From: an uncultured Chromatiaceae bacterium
GTDB lineage: Bacteria > Pseudomonadota > Gammaproteobacteria > Enterobacterales > Alteromonadaceae
Assembly: GCA_946481195.1 (NCBI GenBank)
Contig: CAMLNG010000049.1
Coordinates: 1-13,067, forward strand
DNA length: 13,067 nucleotides
Reading direction: 5' to 3'
Shown here: positions 1 through 8,201 of the stretch, piece after piece
Layout of the letters: each line of letters opens with the position of its first letter
Numbering within the stretch: position 1 is the stretch's first letter
Made by a program: the position numbers and the translations under genes
Notes under the pieces: model-generated
Database searches by the model: none
The model's input: only the letters and a program-made list of their open reading frames with translations
What the model was told of the DNA's origin: nothing

Positions 1-472
1 TGATGATGCCGGCCCGGGCATAAGCGAGCTGGGTTGGTGTTTTGCCGGGCAAAGCCTGACGCGCGGCATGACTAAACTGGCCTTGTTGCGCGTCCAGTTC
101 CACTGCAAGCGCCGACAAAGGCGCAGCGCAAGGCTCTGTATCACCTCGTGCCATAATCCAGCCGGCACGAAGTTTTGGCAGACCGCGGCTGACATCAGCC
201 TGATAAGCAGGATCACCATAAGGCCCGCTGCAGTCATAGATGGGCACCGGCGCATTGGCGCTGCCATCCGGCGACGGGTGCAAGGCGACTTCACGATAAG
301 GTACTGACACCGTGCCATCAGCACTTTGCAGATAAGCCCGGCGCGAACCGGTATGGGCGGCAGTTTTAAAATCGATAATATACTGGCGCGCTGCTTCGCG
401 TTTATCACGGCGATTTTCACGAACGTTGGCGGGCGCAGTAGTAATTTTTGCGGTGGTAGTACAGTCAGACAT
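1..472 (-). CDS. thiC: ThiC, phosphomethylpyrimidine synthase (N-terminal part, runs off the window)
   Basis: ThiC is the radical-SAM enzyme that rearranges aminoimidazole ribotide into the pyrimidine half of thiamine in the cytosol. The window holds the first 157 codons, reading from an ATG at 472 to the left edge; the catalytic core and the C-terminal cluster cysteines lie outside. Visible family motifs are VPYREVALHPSP around residues 56-67, PIYDCSGPYGDP around 76-87, LPKLRAGWIMARGDTE around 96-111, and TQLAYARAGIIT at the window edge. The start is chosen because GGAG (479-482) lies 6 nt upstream of this ATG and the N-terminus then fits ThiC. The frame stays open upstream, but that stretch has no ThiC character. 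A TPP riboswitch lies upstream, so expression should fall when thiamine pyrophosphate is abundant. Identity is very likely; only completeness cannot be judged. Confidence 0.95.
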   Translation of the reverse strand, partial: MSDCTTTAKITTAPANVRENRRDKREAARQYIIDFKTAAHTGSRRAYLQSADGTVSVPYREVALHPSPDGSANAPVPIYDCSGPYGDPAYQADVSRGLPKLRAGWIMARGDTEPCAAPLSALAVELDAQQGQFSHAARQALPGKTPTQLAYARAGII

Positions 473-726
473 AGCAAGCTCCAATAAAGTTGAGTTGCTT
501 GTCCGGAGTGGGGCAAACGCATGCAGCCAAAAAGACGCAAAAAACGCCTGATGCAGCATCCATTTGATAAATAGTCTATGGCAATGGTCTGTCGCCGGCC
601 TAATAAGCCTGGACAACACCATTTGCACAGACGACTGCAGATCTGCTGCGCGTTCACATACAGCAAGGCCTTCTCTCAAAGGTTTGGCACTGTATGGATC
701 TCATGCTGCAGGGTTGCAGTGATCCC
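473..726 (-). other. Long untranslated leader between TPP aptamer and thiC start
   Basis: These 254 nt separate the riboswitch aptamer from the thiC ATG and should contain the expression platform. The clearest element is an imperfect hairpin at 582-625: CAATGGT and TGTC on one side pair with GACA and ACCATTTG on the other, with a bulged base. On the thiC strand, T-runs (TTTTTT, then TTTTT a few bases later) appear near 530-550, after the palindrome GATGCTGCATC. The palindrome has only a one-base centre, so it is a poor terminator stem. I cannot say whether control is by termination, by masking the GGAG at 479-482, or by Rho. Confidence 0.5.
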
Positions 727-810
727 CTTGTTTCCCTTCGCAGGTTCTAACCTGATCAGGTTCAACGGTATCCGCTTTCGCGGTCTCAGCCCAGTGGGCA
801 CTCCGACAAG
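727..810 (-). promoter_or_regulatory. TPP riboswitch aptamer (THI box)
   Basis: On the minus strand the conserved THI-box blocks appear in order: GGAGTGCCC, then CTGGGCTGAGA, then ACCGTTGAACCTGATCAGG, then GCGAAGGGAA. The closing P1 helix can be seen as CTTGT (810-806) pairing with ACAAG (731-727). This element binds thiamine pyrophosphate in the nascent mRNA. Its position just downstream of a promoter and upstream of thiC fits feedback repression of thiamine synthesis. Identity is near certain from the sequence blocks. Confidence 0.96.
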
Positions 811-817
811 TGCGCGC

Positions 818-847
818 AGTATAAGCAAAAAAATTTGGTGCTGGCAA
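818..847 (-). promoter_or_regulatory. Probable sigma70 promoter of thiC
   Basis: On the minus strand TTGCCA (847-842, 5 of 6 to the -35 consensus) is followed after an 18-bp spacer by TATACT (823-818, 5 of 6 to the -10 consensus). The expected start point, near 811, lies at the 5' edge of the TPP aptamer, so the transcript would begin with the riboswitch. This is a prediction from sequence and position only. Confidence 0.75.
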
Positions 848-866
848 ATGGTGTTAGTACAACACA

Positions 867-925
867 GTTTTTGTTGTCTCACTTCAATGCCTCATGGCAA
901 GACCTAATTTTGCCGAGACAAAAAC
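867..925. repeat. Nested inverted repeats between the thiC promoter and the M23 gene
   Basis: The outer arms are GTTTTTGTTGTCTC (867-880) and GAGACAAAAAC (915-925); they are complementary apart from three extra bases on the left. Inside are two mutually exclusive smaller hairpins: TGCC/GGCA at 888-899 and GGCAA/TTGCC at 896-914. The remaining stretch up to 1129 has no gene that I can support, only weak promoter-like hexamers and a GCAGC/GCTGC hairpin at 1085-1099 just ahead of the M23 gene. The function is unknown. Confidence 0.45.
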
Positions 926-1129
926 AGCAAGATGCAGATTGAATGTTGCTGGATAGGGCTGTTTTGGCTGTTGTTTCCATAGTTTCGGGGCAGCATTGTG
1001 ATATTCCTTTGATAAACCCCAGACTTTTTACTGATATTTTTCCAGTCACCGCGCCAGCTTTTTTCCCTTTGTTAGGCTCAGCAAGCAGCGTTTTGCTGCG
1101 CCCCGAACATGGAACAAAGAGGCTCAATG

Positions 1130-2266
1130 ATGAACATCAAACATAAAATTACCCCGTTCTGCTGTTTTCTGCTGTTAAGTACACCAGTGCTGCACGCTGC
1201 TGAAAGCCCGGAAGCTGTTGTGTTGCCACAGTCTCCTGCAAACAGTGCGCTGGTTTACAGCTACGACGAAATGTTTAACTTTGATATCGACCAATATCTG
1301 GCCAGCCAGGCCCCGCATCTGTTGCCTTATGCGGAAGTGATCTCGCACTGGGCTGGTTATACCAGCATCAGCCCGCGGGTATTGCTGACTCTGATTGACC
1401 TGCAAAGCCAGTTGATTAGCCAGCCAGATTTGGCGTTGTTACAGCAGCCTTTGGCGGGGCTCAGCTCGGCAAATGGTTTTAGTGCGCAGTTACAGGATGT
1501 GGCGGACCAGCTGGCCACGCGGTTGTATCAGCGGGAAGCTGCCGTCAGTGAATTTGCCACAGCGCCGGCCGCGGCCCTGAGTTATTTGTTTAGCGCGGAT
1601 ACCAACAAAGGCGCAGAGGTTTCGCAGCTGCAGGCGGACAAACTGTCGACGTTTACTCAGCGTTATCAGCAGTTGTTTGCCGAAGATTACCAGCCTGCGC
1701 CGGACAGCAACACGCAAAACATCACGACACTGGCCGGTCCCGCCAATGGTTTTCTGCAGTTTCCGTTTCCGCTTGGGCAAAGCTGGCATGTTGGCGGCGC
1801 TCATACCAATACTGGCAGCGGCAATTATCCGATGTCGTCGCTGGATATGAGCATCGGCGGTGGTTGGGGCAGCAATCAGTCCAATACCTGGGTGGCGGCC
1901 TCCGCGGCTGGCAGTTTTAAGCGCCATTCGTCCTGTTTTGCTGAAGTGGTGCATAGCGGCGGCTGGTCAACCACTTATTACCATCTGATGAATATCCAAT
2001 ACAACACCGGCGCCAATGTGGCGAAAAATACCAAAATCGCCAATCCGGCCAATACCCAGCCGCAGGCGTTGTGTAATGGCGGCGCTTCAACCGGCCCGCA
2101 CCAGCACTGGAGCCTGAAGCAAAATGGCAGCTGGGTGCATCTAAATACAGTGTATTTGTCCGGCTGGCAGATCACGGCGACCGGCAGCAGTTATGACACC
2201 AACTGCACGCGGTTTTATCTGACGAAAAACGGCGTGAAAAAATGTGCAGGATTTTTTAATCACTAA
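1130..2266 (+). CDS. Secreted beta-lytic / LasA-type M23 metallopeptidase precursor
   Basis: This is an exported zinc endopeptidase precursor of the M23A (beta-lytic protease, LasA/staphylolysin) family, whose members cut glycine-rich peptides in peptidoglycan cross-bridges or elastin. With the start at 1130 the protein has 378 residues: a signal peptide (1 to about 23, LHA|AES), a propeptide to about residue 200, and a mature domain of about 178 residues. Zinc ligands fit H225 (GGAH), D239 (SSLD) and H326 in GPHQH; H285 (YYH) and H324 fit the catalytic histidines. C269/C315 and C359/C372 match the two disulfides of LasA. AAAGAGG at 1116-1122 sits best for ATG 1130; ATGs at 1109 and 1127 are alternatives. 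Full-length and apparently active. A role in lysing other bacteria or scavenging protein is inferred from family, not shown. Confidence 0.92.
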   Translation: MNIKHKITPFCCFLLLSTPVLHAAESPEAVVLPQSPANSALVYSYDEMFNFDIDQYLASQAPHLLPYAEVISHWAGYTSISPRVLLTLIDLQSQLISQPDLALLQQPLAGLSSANGFSAQLQDVADQLATRLYQREAAVSEFATAPAAALSYLFSADTNKGAEVSQLQADKLSTFTQRYQQLFAEDYQPAPDSNTQNITTLAGPANGFLQFPFPLGQSWHVGGAHTNTGSGNYPMSSLDMSIGGGWGSNQSNTWVAASAAGSFKRHSSCFAEVVHSGGWSTTYYHLMNIQYNTGANVAKNTKIANPANTQPQALCNGGASTGPHQHWSLKQNGSWVHLNTVYLSGWQITATGSSYDTNCTRFYLTKNGVKKCAGFFNH

Positions 2267-2276
2267 GTAAAACAGA

Positions 2277-2315
2277 CTTGCAGGTCGCTGGCCGGGCTGC
2301 AAGTTACTTGCAAGT
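2277..2315. repeat. Hairpin plus palindrome downstream of the M23 gene
   Basis: CTTGCAG (2277-2283) pairs with CTGCAAG (2297-2303) around a 13-nt GC-rich loop, and the perfect palindrome ACTTGCAAGT follows at 2306-2315. The same ACTTGCA word thus occurs three times in alternating orientation. There is no T-run after either structure, so this is not a canonical intrinsic terminator. It lies between two plus-strand genes and might stabilise the upstream mRNA 3' end. Confidence 0.4.
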
Positions 2316-2367
2316 TGCATAGTTGTATCATTTGTTTCATATTAAAGCTCTTTGACAGGGAGTTACT

Positions 2368-3516
2368 ATGAACAATTTGATTAAACAGATACGGTGCTGC
2401 GCTGTTACTTTGATGTTCTTCAGCTTGCTGACAGCGGGGACGGATGCGCTGGCGACACCAGCACAACACTCGTCGCAGAAATTCGCGCAGAGCAGCGCAT
2501 ATCAGGCTTACCGCGCGTTATTGCAAAAAGCCGTATTACCGGCGGGCCCGGCGGAGCGGACTTTTAACCATGCCGATGTGTCAGACATCAACAGCCGTAT
2601 CAAAGAAAACACCAGACCGAGCTCTTATGATGGCAGCCGTTTTTTGTATGAAGCTTTTGTTAAATATCCGGAGCTGAAAGCGGAACTTGCGACGCTGCGT
2701 GAGGCCATGGCTCAGCTTGGCAGCCAGAGCGGTTTCAGCAGTCTTCCGACTGACGAGCAACTGGCATACTGGCTTAATCTGCATAATTTGCTGGTGATAG
2801 AACAAATCGCTGCGCTGTACCCAATCAAAATACTGCAGGATTTGTATAGTGGCCCGGCAGCCATTACTGACAAACCGCTGGTCAGCGTTGCGGGCCAGAC
2901 ACTTAGTCTGAACGCGATTAAAATCAATAAAATACTGCCACTGGCCGGCCGGCGCCCAGAAGTGATCTACGGCTTGTATGAAGGTTACATCAGCGGGCCC
3001 AGCATCCGGAATGAACCTTATACCGGTCAGAATTTAATGACTGCCCTACATCAAAACGCAGTCGAGTTCGTGAATACCAGCAGAGGCACTTACGCCGGTC
3101 AAAACGAGTTTAGAGCTTCGGGTTTTTATCAGCGTCAACAGGCGTTTTTTCCAGATTATCCATTTGATTTAAAACCGCATTTGCAGAAGTATCTGACGGG
3201 GACAGAGCTGAAAACGCTGGCGGCCGTGAATGAAGTCAACACAAATCTTGACGACTGGCATGTGACTGATTTGTACGGCACAGTACGCGCCAGCAACGAC
3301 CGTGGGCTGGATGCAGAATATGCCACCGAAGGCCTGGTCAGAGAAACCACAGCGCCGGGCGTCAGCAAAGGCATTAAACTGAGCCGGCGTCAGCAGGAAC
3401 AAATCCTGAAAATCAGGCAGCGCCAGCAACCAAAAGAAGGCCGGGTGGATATCCAGGATTTGCCAGCCGAAGCGGCGGTGCCTGCGGATAAAGCAGGCAA
3501 AGGTTCTGGACAGTAA
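2368..3516 (+). CDS. Exported DUF547-domain protein
   Basis: A 382-residue protein with a signal peptide (residues 1-29, hydrophobic stretch 11-23, cleavage predicted at ALA|TPA), so it should act in the periplasm or outside the cell. The DUF547 (PF04784) signature is seen as LAYWLNLHNLLVIEQIAALYP at about 132-152, GQTLSLNAIKINKIL at 176-190, and VIYGLYEGYISGPSIRNEPY at 199-218, followed by NLMTALHQNAVEFVN. The biochemical role of DUF547 is not established; a papain-like fold has been suggested for the family. In many members the third block carries SCP, whereas here it reads SGP, so a cysteine-based activity looks unlikely. The C-terminal 50 residues are charged and rich in Gln, Lys and Ala. 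AGGGAG lies just upstream of the ATG. Distance from the M23 gene is 101 bp, on the same strand; co-transcription is possible. Confidence 0.8.
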   Translation: MNNLIKQIRCCAVTLMFFSLLTAGTDALATPAQHSSQKFAQSSAYQAYRALLQKAVLPAGPAERTFNHADVSDINSRIKENTRPSSYDGSRFLYEAFVKYPELKAELATLREAMAQLGSQSGFSSLPTDEQLAYWLNLHNLLVIEQIAALYPIKILQDLYSGPAAITDKPLVSVAGQTLSLNAIKINKILPLAGRRPEVIYGLYEGYISGPSIRNEPYTGQNLMTALHQNAVEFVNTSRGTYAGQNEFRASGFYQRQQAFFPDYPFDLKPHLQKYLTGTELKTLAAVNEVNTNLDDWHVTDLYGTVRASNDRGLDAEYATEGLVRETTAPGVSKGIKLSRRQQEQILKIRQRQQPKEGRVDIQDLPAEAAVPADKAGKGSGQ

Positions 3517-3800
3517 CGGCCGAACAGCCGGAGGTAAAATAAGAGTGCTCAGCATTTGTTTAAGCGCTGCAGGACAATGCAGTTGCATTTATCAACACCA
3601 GTCTGCCGGCTGAACCTGATGCCTCAGCAAAGAAATAACCAGCACAGTGGCTGACGGAGCTTAGGCGTCGTTATATAAACACCGGCCCGCAGTGAATGAT
3701 GCTGGTATCACCAAACTTAGCAGGCCGATATTCACAACACAGGTCAGCGTTGTGTCGCTGCTTACATAGCCTGGACCAAACCGATATCACAGTTCTGGCC
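3517..3800. other. Convergent intergenic region, no gene seen
   Basis: This gap separates the ends of the plus-strand DUF547 gene and the minus-strand exported-protein gene. I find only short inverted repeats: CTGC/GCAG near 3568-3584, CACAAC/GTTGTG at 3733-3754, and CAGCG/CGCTG at 3745-3760, the last two mutually exclusive. None is followed by a T-run on either strand, so no intrinsic terminator can be named. Confidence 0.4.
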
Positions 3801-4604
3801 TTATTGCTGCTTTTTCTGGGGTGCGCGACTGGTGTCACATTCATCTTTACTTTTGCAATCAATGATAGCGACGTATCCGCTGGGTGGTATCGGCATTGAT
3901 GACGGCAGGCTGTAGTTTAAGGTGCGCAGAAAACTGGTTAACCCCTCCACATTTGACGCATCATAGGTAAACTCGGGAATAGCATCAACCGGTATCGGAT
4001 AGACCAAATTACCCGTTTGGTCGACGACCTCATGAATAACGACCGTCAGCTGACCCGTCTGATTTGTGATTGAAATAGTGACCTTGGCACCATTTTTTAG
4101 CGTAACCACCCGGTTTGACCACGGAATATCCGGACGGATCGGTGCGGTGGATATTTGTAAAGTCTTATTGATCTGGCTGTTGAGTGCGCTCAGTGCGTTT
4201 TGCAACGTTGAATTGAAGTAACCCCGGTAAGTATGTTGTCGTGCCAGCGTATAGGGATCATAGTCCGGTCGCAAACTTTCAATTTTTTCGTCAAACTCAT
4301 GGTAAAGATTACTGAATTTGGCCGCATCTTCGCTTAACTCCGGGGTTATGCCGACATCAATTGCTTTTAAGACAAAATCTGCATTGCCGGCACTCCAGTC
4401 CTGATAAAACTCGACATCAAAGCGGCCGGCTTTGCCGGTTTGCGGGTCAACGATAATCACCAAATCGGCAAATGTCCGGCCGTTATTGGCTTGCATCGCA
4501 TAATCAAGCGCAGTATCGCGGGTTGGAGTGCCGAGGATGAGTACATCCGCAGTTAATGGGGCAGATAAAAACAATGCAGCGAACAACAGCGTTTTCTTTA
4601 ACAT
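3801..4604 (-). CDS. Exported protein of unknown family
   Basis: I do not recognise this gene. It encodes 267 residues if it starts at 4604, with a typical signal peptide (MLKKTLLFAALFLSAPLTA, then DVL), so the product is probably periplasmic or secreted. The mature part looks soluble, with no further membrane segment and a mix of predicted beta strands (VLILGTP, ADLVIIVDPQ, AKVTISITNQ, QLTVVIHEVVD) and helices (NALSALNSQINK). Its only two cysteines lie close together near the C-terminus (IDCKSKDECD) and could form a disulfide; the last residues are a charged Lys/Gln tail. The start is uncertain: ATG 4616 and 4610 are in frame, but GGA lies 7 nt upstream of ATG 4604, and that start gives the cleanest signal peptide. 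The gene is transcribed in the same direction as trpA but is separated by 141 bp containing a hairpin, so it is probably its own unit. Confidence 0.75.
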   Translation of the reverse strand: MLKKTLLFAALFLSAPLTADVLILGTPTRDTALDYAMQANNGRTFADLVIIVDPQTGKAGRFDVEFYQDWSAGNADFVLKAIDVGITPELSEDAAKFSNLYHEFDEKIESLRPDYDPYTLARQHTYRGYFNSTLQNALSALNSQINKTLQISTAPIRPDIPWSNRVVTLKNGAKVTISITNQTGQLTVVIHEVVDQTGNLVYPIPVDAIPEFTYDASNVEGLTSFLRTLNYSLPSSMPIPPSGYVAIIDCKSKDECDTSRAPQKKQQ

Positions 4605-4625
4605 CAACATGTCCATATGTCAGAG

Positions 4626-4644
4626 GTTGAGTAGCCAACTCAAC
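4626..4644 (-). repeat. Perfect 7-bp inverted repeat upstream of the exported-protein gene
   Basis: GTTGAGT (4626-4632) and ACTCAAC (4638-4644) form a perfect 7-bp stem around a 5-nt centre, 21 nt upstream of the upstream ATG and 33 nt upstream of the preferred ATG. It could be an operator or a 5'-UTR hairpin. The AT-rich sequence upstream (4645-4690) is promoter-like, but I could not choose one clear -35/-10 pair. Confidence 0.4.
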
Positions 4645-4687
4645 ATGCGGAAAAAAATGGCAAAATAATGTTTATTAATTGTAATTT

Positions 4688-4720
4688 TATGGCTGCAATG
4701 TGTTCATCACCGCAGCCATA
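4688..4720 (-). terminator. Hairpin at the 3' end of the trp operon, weak terminator candidate
   Basis: TATGGCTGC (4688-4696) and GCAGCCATA (4712-4720) form a perfect 9-bp stem; a further GTG/CAC pairing (4700-4702 with 4708-4710) closes part of the loop. It lies 25 nt after the trpA stop codon. On the operon strand it is followed by AAAATTACAATTAATAAA rather than a T-run, so intrinsic termination would be weak. It may instead protect the mRNA 3' end or act with Rho. Confidence 0.4.
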
Positions 4721-4745
4721 GGTTCCTGTGTTACATCTCGCACGT

Positions 4746-5552
4746 TCAGCGCTGTGTCGCCGCTTTCATGCCGCGAACAAAATCACCGAGTTGTTGTAGT
4801 AACACCGCAGGCTCTGCCAGGTGTTTTTCAATCAGCTGTACTATGGCCGAACCAGAAATAGCGCCGGAAGCGCCTGAATCCAGTGCGGCTTTGACGTGCT
4901 CAGGTTTGGAGATACCAAAACCCAGCAGCGCCGGTGCGGCGTGATAGCTGCTGAGCTTACTCAGCATCGCATCGGCCGGCATTGCGGCTGCAGTTTCAGT
5001 GCCTGTGACGCCGGCGCGTGATAACAAATATGTGTAACCACGGCCATAGGACGCCAGTTCTTTTAAGGTGTCGTCGCTGGCGTTTGGTGTGGCGATAAAA
5101 ATTGGTGCTATATCCGCAGCCAGTGCTGCCTCGCGAAAGCGCCGGCTTTCTAATAACGGCACATCGGCAATCAGCACAGAATCCACACCAGCAGCTTTGG
5201 CCTGCTGATAGAAATGGCTGATGCCACGTGCCATCACTAAATTCGAGTACAACAACAAGCCAATTGGCAAATCCGGCGCATAAGCCCGCACTTTGGCAAT
5301 AATGGCAAACGCATCGGCTGGCGTCACACCGGCGGCTAAGGCGCGGATGTTAGCGCCCTGAATGGTCGGGCCGTCAGCGATAGGGTCGGAAAACGGAATA
5401 CCGAGTTCTAACGCGTCGGCGCCGTTGTCGACCAGCGTTTTGATAATGTCAAAAGACAATTCGGCTGTCGGGTCACCCAGGGTGACAAATGGCACAAAAG
5501 CACCCTGGTTGGCCGCTTTTAATCGGCTGAACATGTGGTCATAACGTTGCAT
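4746..5552 (-). CDS. trpA: TrpA, tryptophan synthase alpha subunit
   Basis: The alpha subunit splits indole-3-glycerol phosphate into glyceraldehyde 3-phosphate and indole, and passes indole through a tunnel to TrpB in the alpha2-beta2 complex. At 268 residues the protein has the usual length. The catalytic residues fall exactly at the classical positions: E49 ([10 protein letters not shown]) and D60 (PIADGP). The FVTLGDP block (22-28), the LLLYSN strand and the phosphate-binding GFGIS...GAISGSAIV region near the C-terminus are present. It is the last gene of the operon; its ATG overlaps the trpB stop by one base (TAATG), with GGGAG just upstream, which suggests translational coupling and equal production of both subunits. 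Confidence 0.98.
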   Translation of the reverse strand: MQRYDHMFSRLKAANQGAFVPFVTLGDPTAELSFDIIKTLVDNGADALELGIPFSDPIADGPTIQGANIRALAAGVTPADAFAIIAKVRAYAPDLPIGLLLYSNLVMARGISHFYQQAKAAGVDSVLIADVPLLESRRFREAALAADIAPIFIATPNASDDTLKELASYGRGYTYLLSRAGVTGTETAAAMPADAMLSKLSSYHAAPALLGFGISKPEHVKAALDSGASGAISGSAIVQLIEKHLAEPAVLLQQLGDFVRGMKAATQR

Positions 5553-6763
5553 TAGTGGGCACTCCCTGTTGTTTTGGCGGCCTGTGCTGACAGCACGGAC
5601 ATCACATGGCCTAAATCTTTATCACCGCGGCCTGATAAGTTCACCAACAGCACCATCGGCTCTGTCGCGGCTTTGGCCATTTTTAAGGCATGCGCCAGGG
5701 CGTGCGAGCTTTCCAGCGCCGGAATAATGCCTTCCGATTTAGCCAGTAACTGGAAGGCTTCTAAGGCTTCATCATCGTTAATCGCGACATATTCGGCGCG
5801 GCCAATCGAGGATAAATAAGTGTGCTGTGGGCCGACTGCCGGATAATCGAGACCGGCAGAAATGGAGTAGGACTCTTCAATCTGGCCGTCGGCGGTTTGC
5901 ATAATGGCGGTATAAGCGCCATGTAAAATGCCAAAACTACCGGTCGACAGTGCCGCGCCGTGCTGATGGGTATTGATGCCCATGCCGCCAGGCTCGACAC
6001 CAATCAGCCGCACGCCTTCTTCTTTGATAAAGTCAGCGAACATACCGATGGCATTGGAGCCGCCGCCAACACAAGCCAGCACCGCGTCGGGCAATTTGCC
6101 TTCAGCCTGCAGAATTTGTTGCTTGGCTTCTTCACCAATCATTTTCTGGAATTCGCGCACAATAGTCGGGAATGGATGCGGGCCCGCGGCGGTGCCTAGC
6201 AAATAATGACTGGTGGCGTAGCTGGCGGACCAATCGCGCATCGCTTCATTGACCGCATCTTTCAGTGTGCCGGAGCCGGCAGTGACCGGGATCACAGTCG
6301 CGCCCATCAGCTTCATGCGAAATACGTTCGGCTGCTGGCGTTCAATGTCTTTGGCACCCATATAAATTTTGCAGTTAAGGCCCAAAAGGGCACAGGCTAA
6401 GGCGGTGGCCACACCATGCTGACCGGCGCCGGTTTCAGCAATAATGTCTTTTTTGCCCATGCGTTTAGCCAGTAACGCCTGGCCCAGCACCTGATTGGTT
6501 TTGTGCGCGCCGCCGTGCAGTAAATCTTCGCGTTTTAAATAGATTTTCACCAAAGGATTGGGGGAAATATTGCGCGTTAACGTCAGCGGCGTCGGCCGGC
6601 CGGCGTATTCGTTCAGCAGCTGCTGGAACTCGGCTAAAAATGCCGGGTCCTGTTGTGCATCAATAAAAGCCTGCTCGAGTTGCAGCAGGGCCGGGACTAA
6701 TAACTCCGGCACAAACATGCCGCCGTAGTCACCAAAATAAGGGTTAAGCTTGGGTGCTGTCAT
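5552..6763 (-). CDS. trpB: TrpB, tryptophan synthase beta subunit
   Basis: The beta subunit uses pyridoxal phosphate to join indole, received from TrpA, with L-serine to make L-tryptophan. The 403-residue protein is of normal length and fully recognisable: FGGMFVPE-type start (here [10 protein letters not shown]), [16 protein letters not shown] with the PLP lysine at K88, AETGAGQHG, and the PLP-phosphate loop [10 protein letters not shown]. The SxxGRGDKD region near the C-terminus is present (NLSGRGDKD). The start lies inside the end of trpCF (20-nt overlap), with GGAGAG upstream of the ATG. The last codons run directly into trpA. Confidence 0.98.
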   Translation of the reverse strand: MTAPKLNPYFGDYGGMFVPELLVPALLQLEQAFIDAQQDPAFLAEFQQLLNEYAGRPTPLTLTRNISPNPLVKIYLKREDLLHGGAHKTNQVLGQALLAKRMGKKDIIAETGAGQHGVATALACALLGLNCKIYMGAKDIERQQPNVFRMKLMGATVIPVTAGSGTLKDAVNEAMRDWSASYATSHYLLGTAAGPHPFPTIVREFQKMIGEEAKQQILQAEGKLPDAVLACVGGGSNAIGMFADFIKEEGVRLIGVEPGGMGINTHQHGAALSTGSFGILHGAYTAIMQTADGQIEESYSISAGLDYPAVGPQHTYLSSIGRAEYVAINDDEALEAFQLLAKSEGIIPALESSHALAHALKMAKAATEPMVLLVNLSGRGDKDLGHVMSVLSAQAAKTTGSAH

Positions 6764-8201
6764 GACTGGTCTCTCCGAAACTGAATTCTCTGATACGTTG
6801 AAAGGCGCTGATAATTTTGGCCGGATCTTTGACGCCAGGCGCCGATTCCAGGCCGGAATTCATATCCAGGCCGCTGGCGGCCGTTTTTAATGCGTGCTGG
6901 ACGTTGTCGGGGTTTAGGCCGCCGGCCAGCATCACGGGTTTATGTAAAATGCGCTCGCCAAGCAGATCCCAGTCAAACGACAAACCGGTGCCACCAGGAA
7001 TGCCCGGCTGATAAGCATCGAGTAAAATCCGGTCGGCGTTGTGGCTAAACTGCGGCAGCCTGTCTTTGACGCGATAGGCCTGCCAAATCTCACAGCCTTT
7101 GGGTAACAAAGTTTTTAAGCCGGCGATATAACTTTCATCTTCGTCGCCGTGCAGCTGCACTGCTGCTAATGCTAATTCACGAGCTACCAAGGCCACCTGC
7201 GCTGGCGCTTCATTGACAAACACGCCGACAAAACGCAGTGGTGCGCTGTCGCGAATGGCTTTGGCCTGTTCGAGCGTGACAAAACGCGGTGATGGCGGGT
7301 AAAAAATCAACCCGCCATACATAGCGCCGGCAGCGGCAACCTGCTGCGCCTGCTCTGGTGTGGTGAGACCACAGACTTTATGCTCGCCGCGGGTTAAGGC
7401 GTGCACTGCACGGTGTAAATCCGGCTCAGCCATCAAAGAGCTGCCGACCAAAAAGGCGGTGGCGACTTTACCGAGCTGACGGACCTGATGATTAAAATAA
7501 ATACCGGATTCGCTGACCAATGGCGTTGATGGCGGTACCAGCCGCGCCAGGCGGAAACTGGTGTTTAAATCAGTCTCTAAAGTGCGCAGGTTACGGTTAT
7601 TAATGCCAATCAGTTCAGCTTTAAGCGCCACGGCGCGCAGCGTTTCATCTTCGTTACTGACTTCAGTCAGCACTGTCATGTTCAGACGGTGCGCCAGCGC
7701 CGCCAGCTGCTGATACTGCGTATCATCCAGCACCGACAACATCAAAAGCACGGCATCGGCGCCACAGGCACGGCCGCGGTAAATCTGATATTCGTCGATG
7801 ATAAAGTCTTTGTGCAGTAGCGGCTGGTCGACCAGGCTTCGCATCGTTTTCAGGTAGTCGTAACTGCCCTGAAAGAACTTTTTGTCGGTCAGCACTGAAA
7901 TACAGTCGGCATATTTGCCATAGACGCCGGCGATTTCTTTTAAATCAAAATTGGCGCGAATGAGCCCCTTGGACGGTGAAGCCTTTTTGCATTCCAGAAT
8001 AAAACGTGCGCCCGGCGCGGTCAGTGCTTTAAGGAAATTGCGCCTTGTCGGTACCACTTCAGCGATAAAACTATCAAGTGGCAGCGCGATTTTATCCTCA
8101 GCCACTTCCAGCGTTTTATGCGCAATGATGGTTTGTAAAATATTCGGCTTGGCTGATGCCGCCGATGTCGAAGCTGGTGTTGCTGTTGGATTAGTTGCCA
8201 T
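6744..8201 (-). CDS. trpCF: TrpCF, fused indole-3-glycerol-phosphate synthase / phosphoribosylanthranilate isomerase
   Basis: A bifunctional cytosolic enzyme for two consecutive steps: isomerisation of phosphoribosylanthranilate to CdRP, then ring closure to indole-3-glycerol phosphate. Of 485 residues, the first 20 or so are an Ala/Thr/Ser-rich extension. The IGPS barrel spans about 21-270 ([13 protein letters not shown] at 68-80, HKDFIID at 130-136, LTEV at 178-181, NNRNL at 201-205, SESGI at 230-234). The PRAI barrel spans about 275-475 (VCGLT with C277, YGGLIF at 295-300, [14 protein letters not shown] with D395, [10 protein letters not shown]). All expected catalytic residues are present. 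The fusion order is the one found in enteric bacteria. The gene overlaps trpD by 11 nt and trpB by 20 nt, and GGGAGG precedes its ATG. Confidence 0.97.
   Translation of the reverse strand: MATNPTATPASTSAASAKPNILQTIIAHKTLEVAEDKIALPLDSFIAEVVPTRRNFLKALTAPGARFILECKKASPSKGLIRANFDLKEIAGVYGKYADCISVLTDKKFFQGSYDYLKTMRSLVDQPLLHKDFIIDEYQIYRGRACGADAVLLMLSVLDDTQYQQLAALAHRLNMTVLTEVSNEDETLRAVALKAELIGINNRNLRTLETDLNTSFRLARLVPPSTPLVSESGIYFNHQVRQLGKVATAFLVGSSLMAEPDLHRAVHALTRGEHKVCGLTTPEQAQQVAAAGAMYGGLIFYPPSPRFVTLEQAKAIRDSAPLRFVGVFVNEAPAQVALVARELALAAVQLHGDEDESYIAGLKTLLPKGCEIWQAYRVKDRLPQFSHNADRILLDAYQPGIPGGTGLSFDWDLLGERILHKPVMLAGGLNPDNVQHALKTAASGLDMNSGLESAPGVKDPAKIISAFQRIREFSFGETSHDSTQA

Noticed and set aside
473..625. 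In-frame upstream extension of thiC
   Set aside because: The frame is open upstream to at least an ATG near 622, but the translated stretch has no ThiC character, and GGAG is well placed for the ATG at 472.
676..882. 68-codon minus-strand frame over the TPP riboswitch
   Set aside because: It overlaps the structured aptamer and promoter; it is a chance frame.
1109..1129. ATG 1109 as the start of the M23 precursor
   Set aside because: It would place the AAAGAGG ribosome binding site inside the gene and add polar residues before the signal peptide; 1130 fits better.
943..1146. 67-codon plus-strand frame ahead of the M23 gene
   Set aside because: No ribosome binding site or recognisable protein, and it runs into the M23 start region in another frame.
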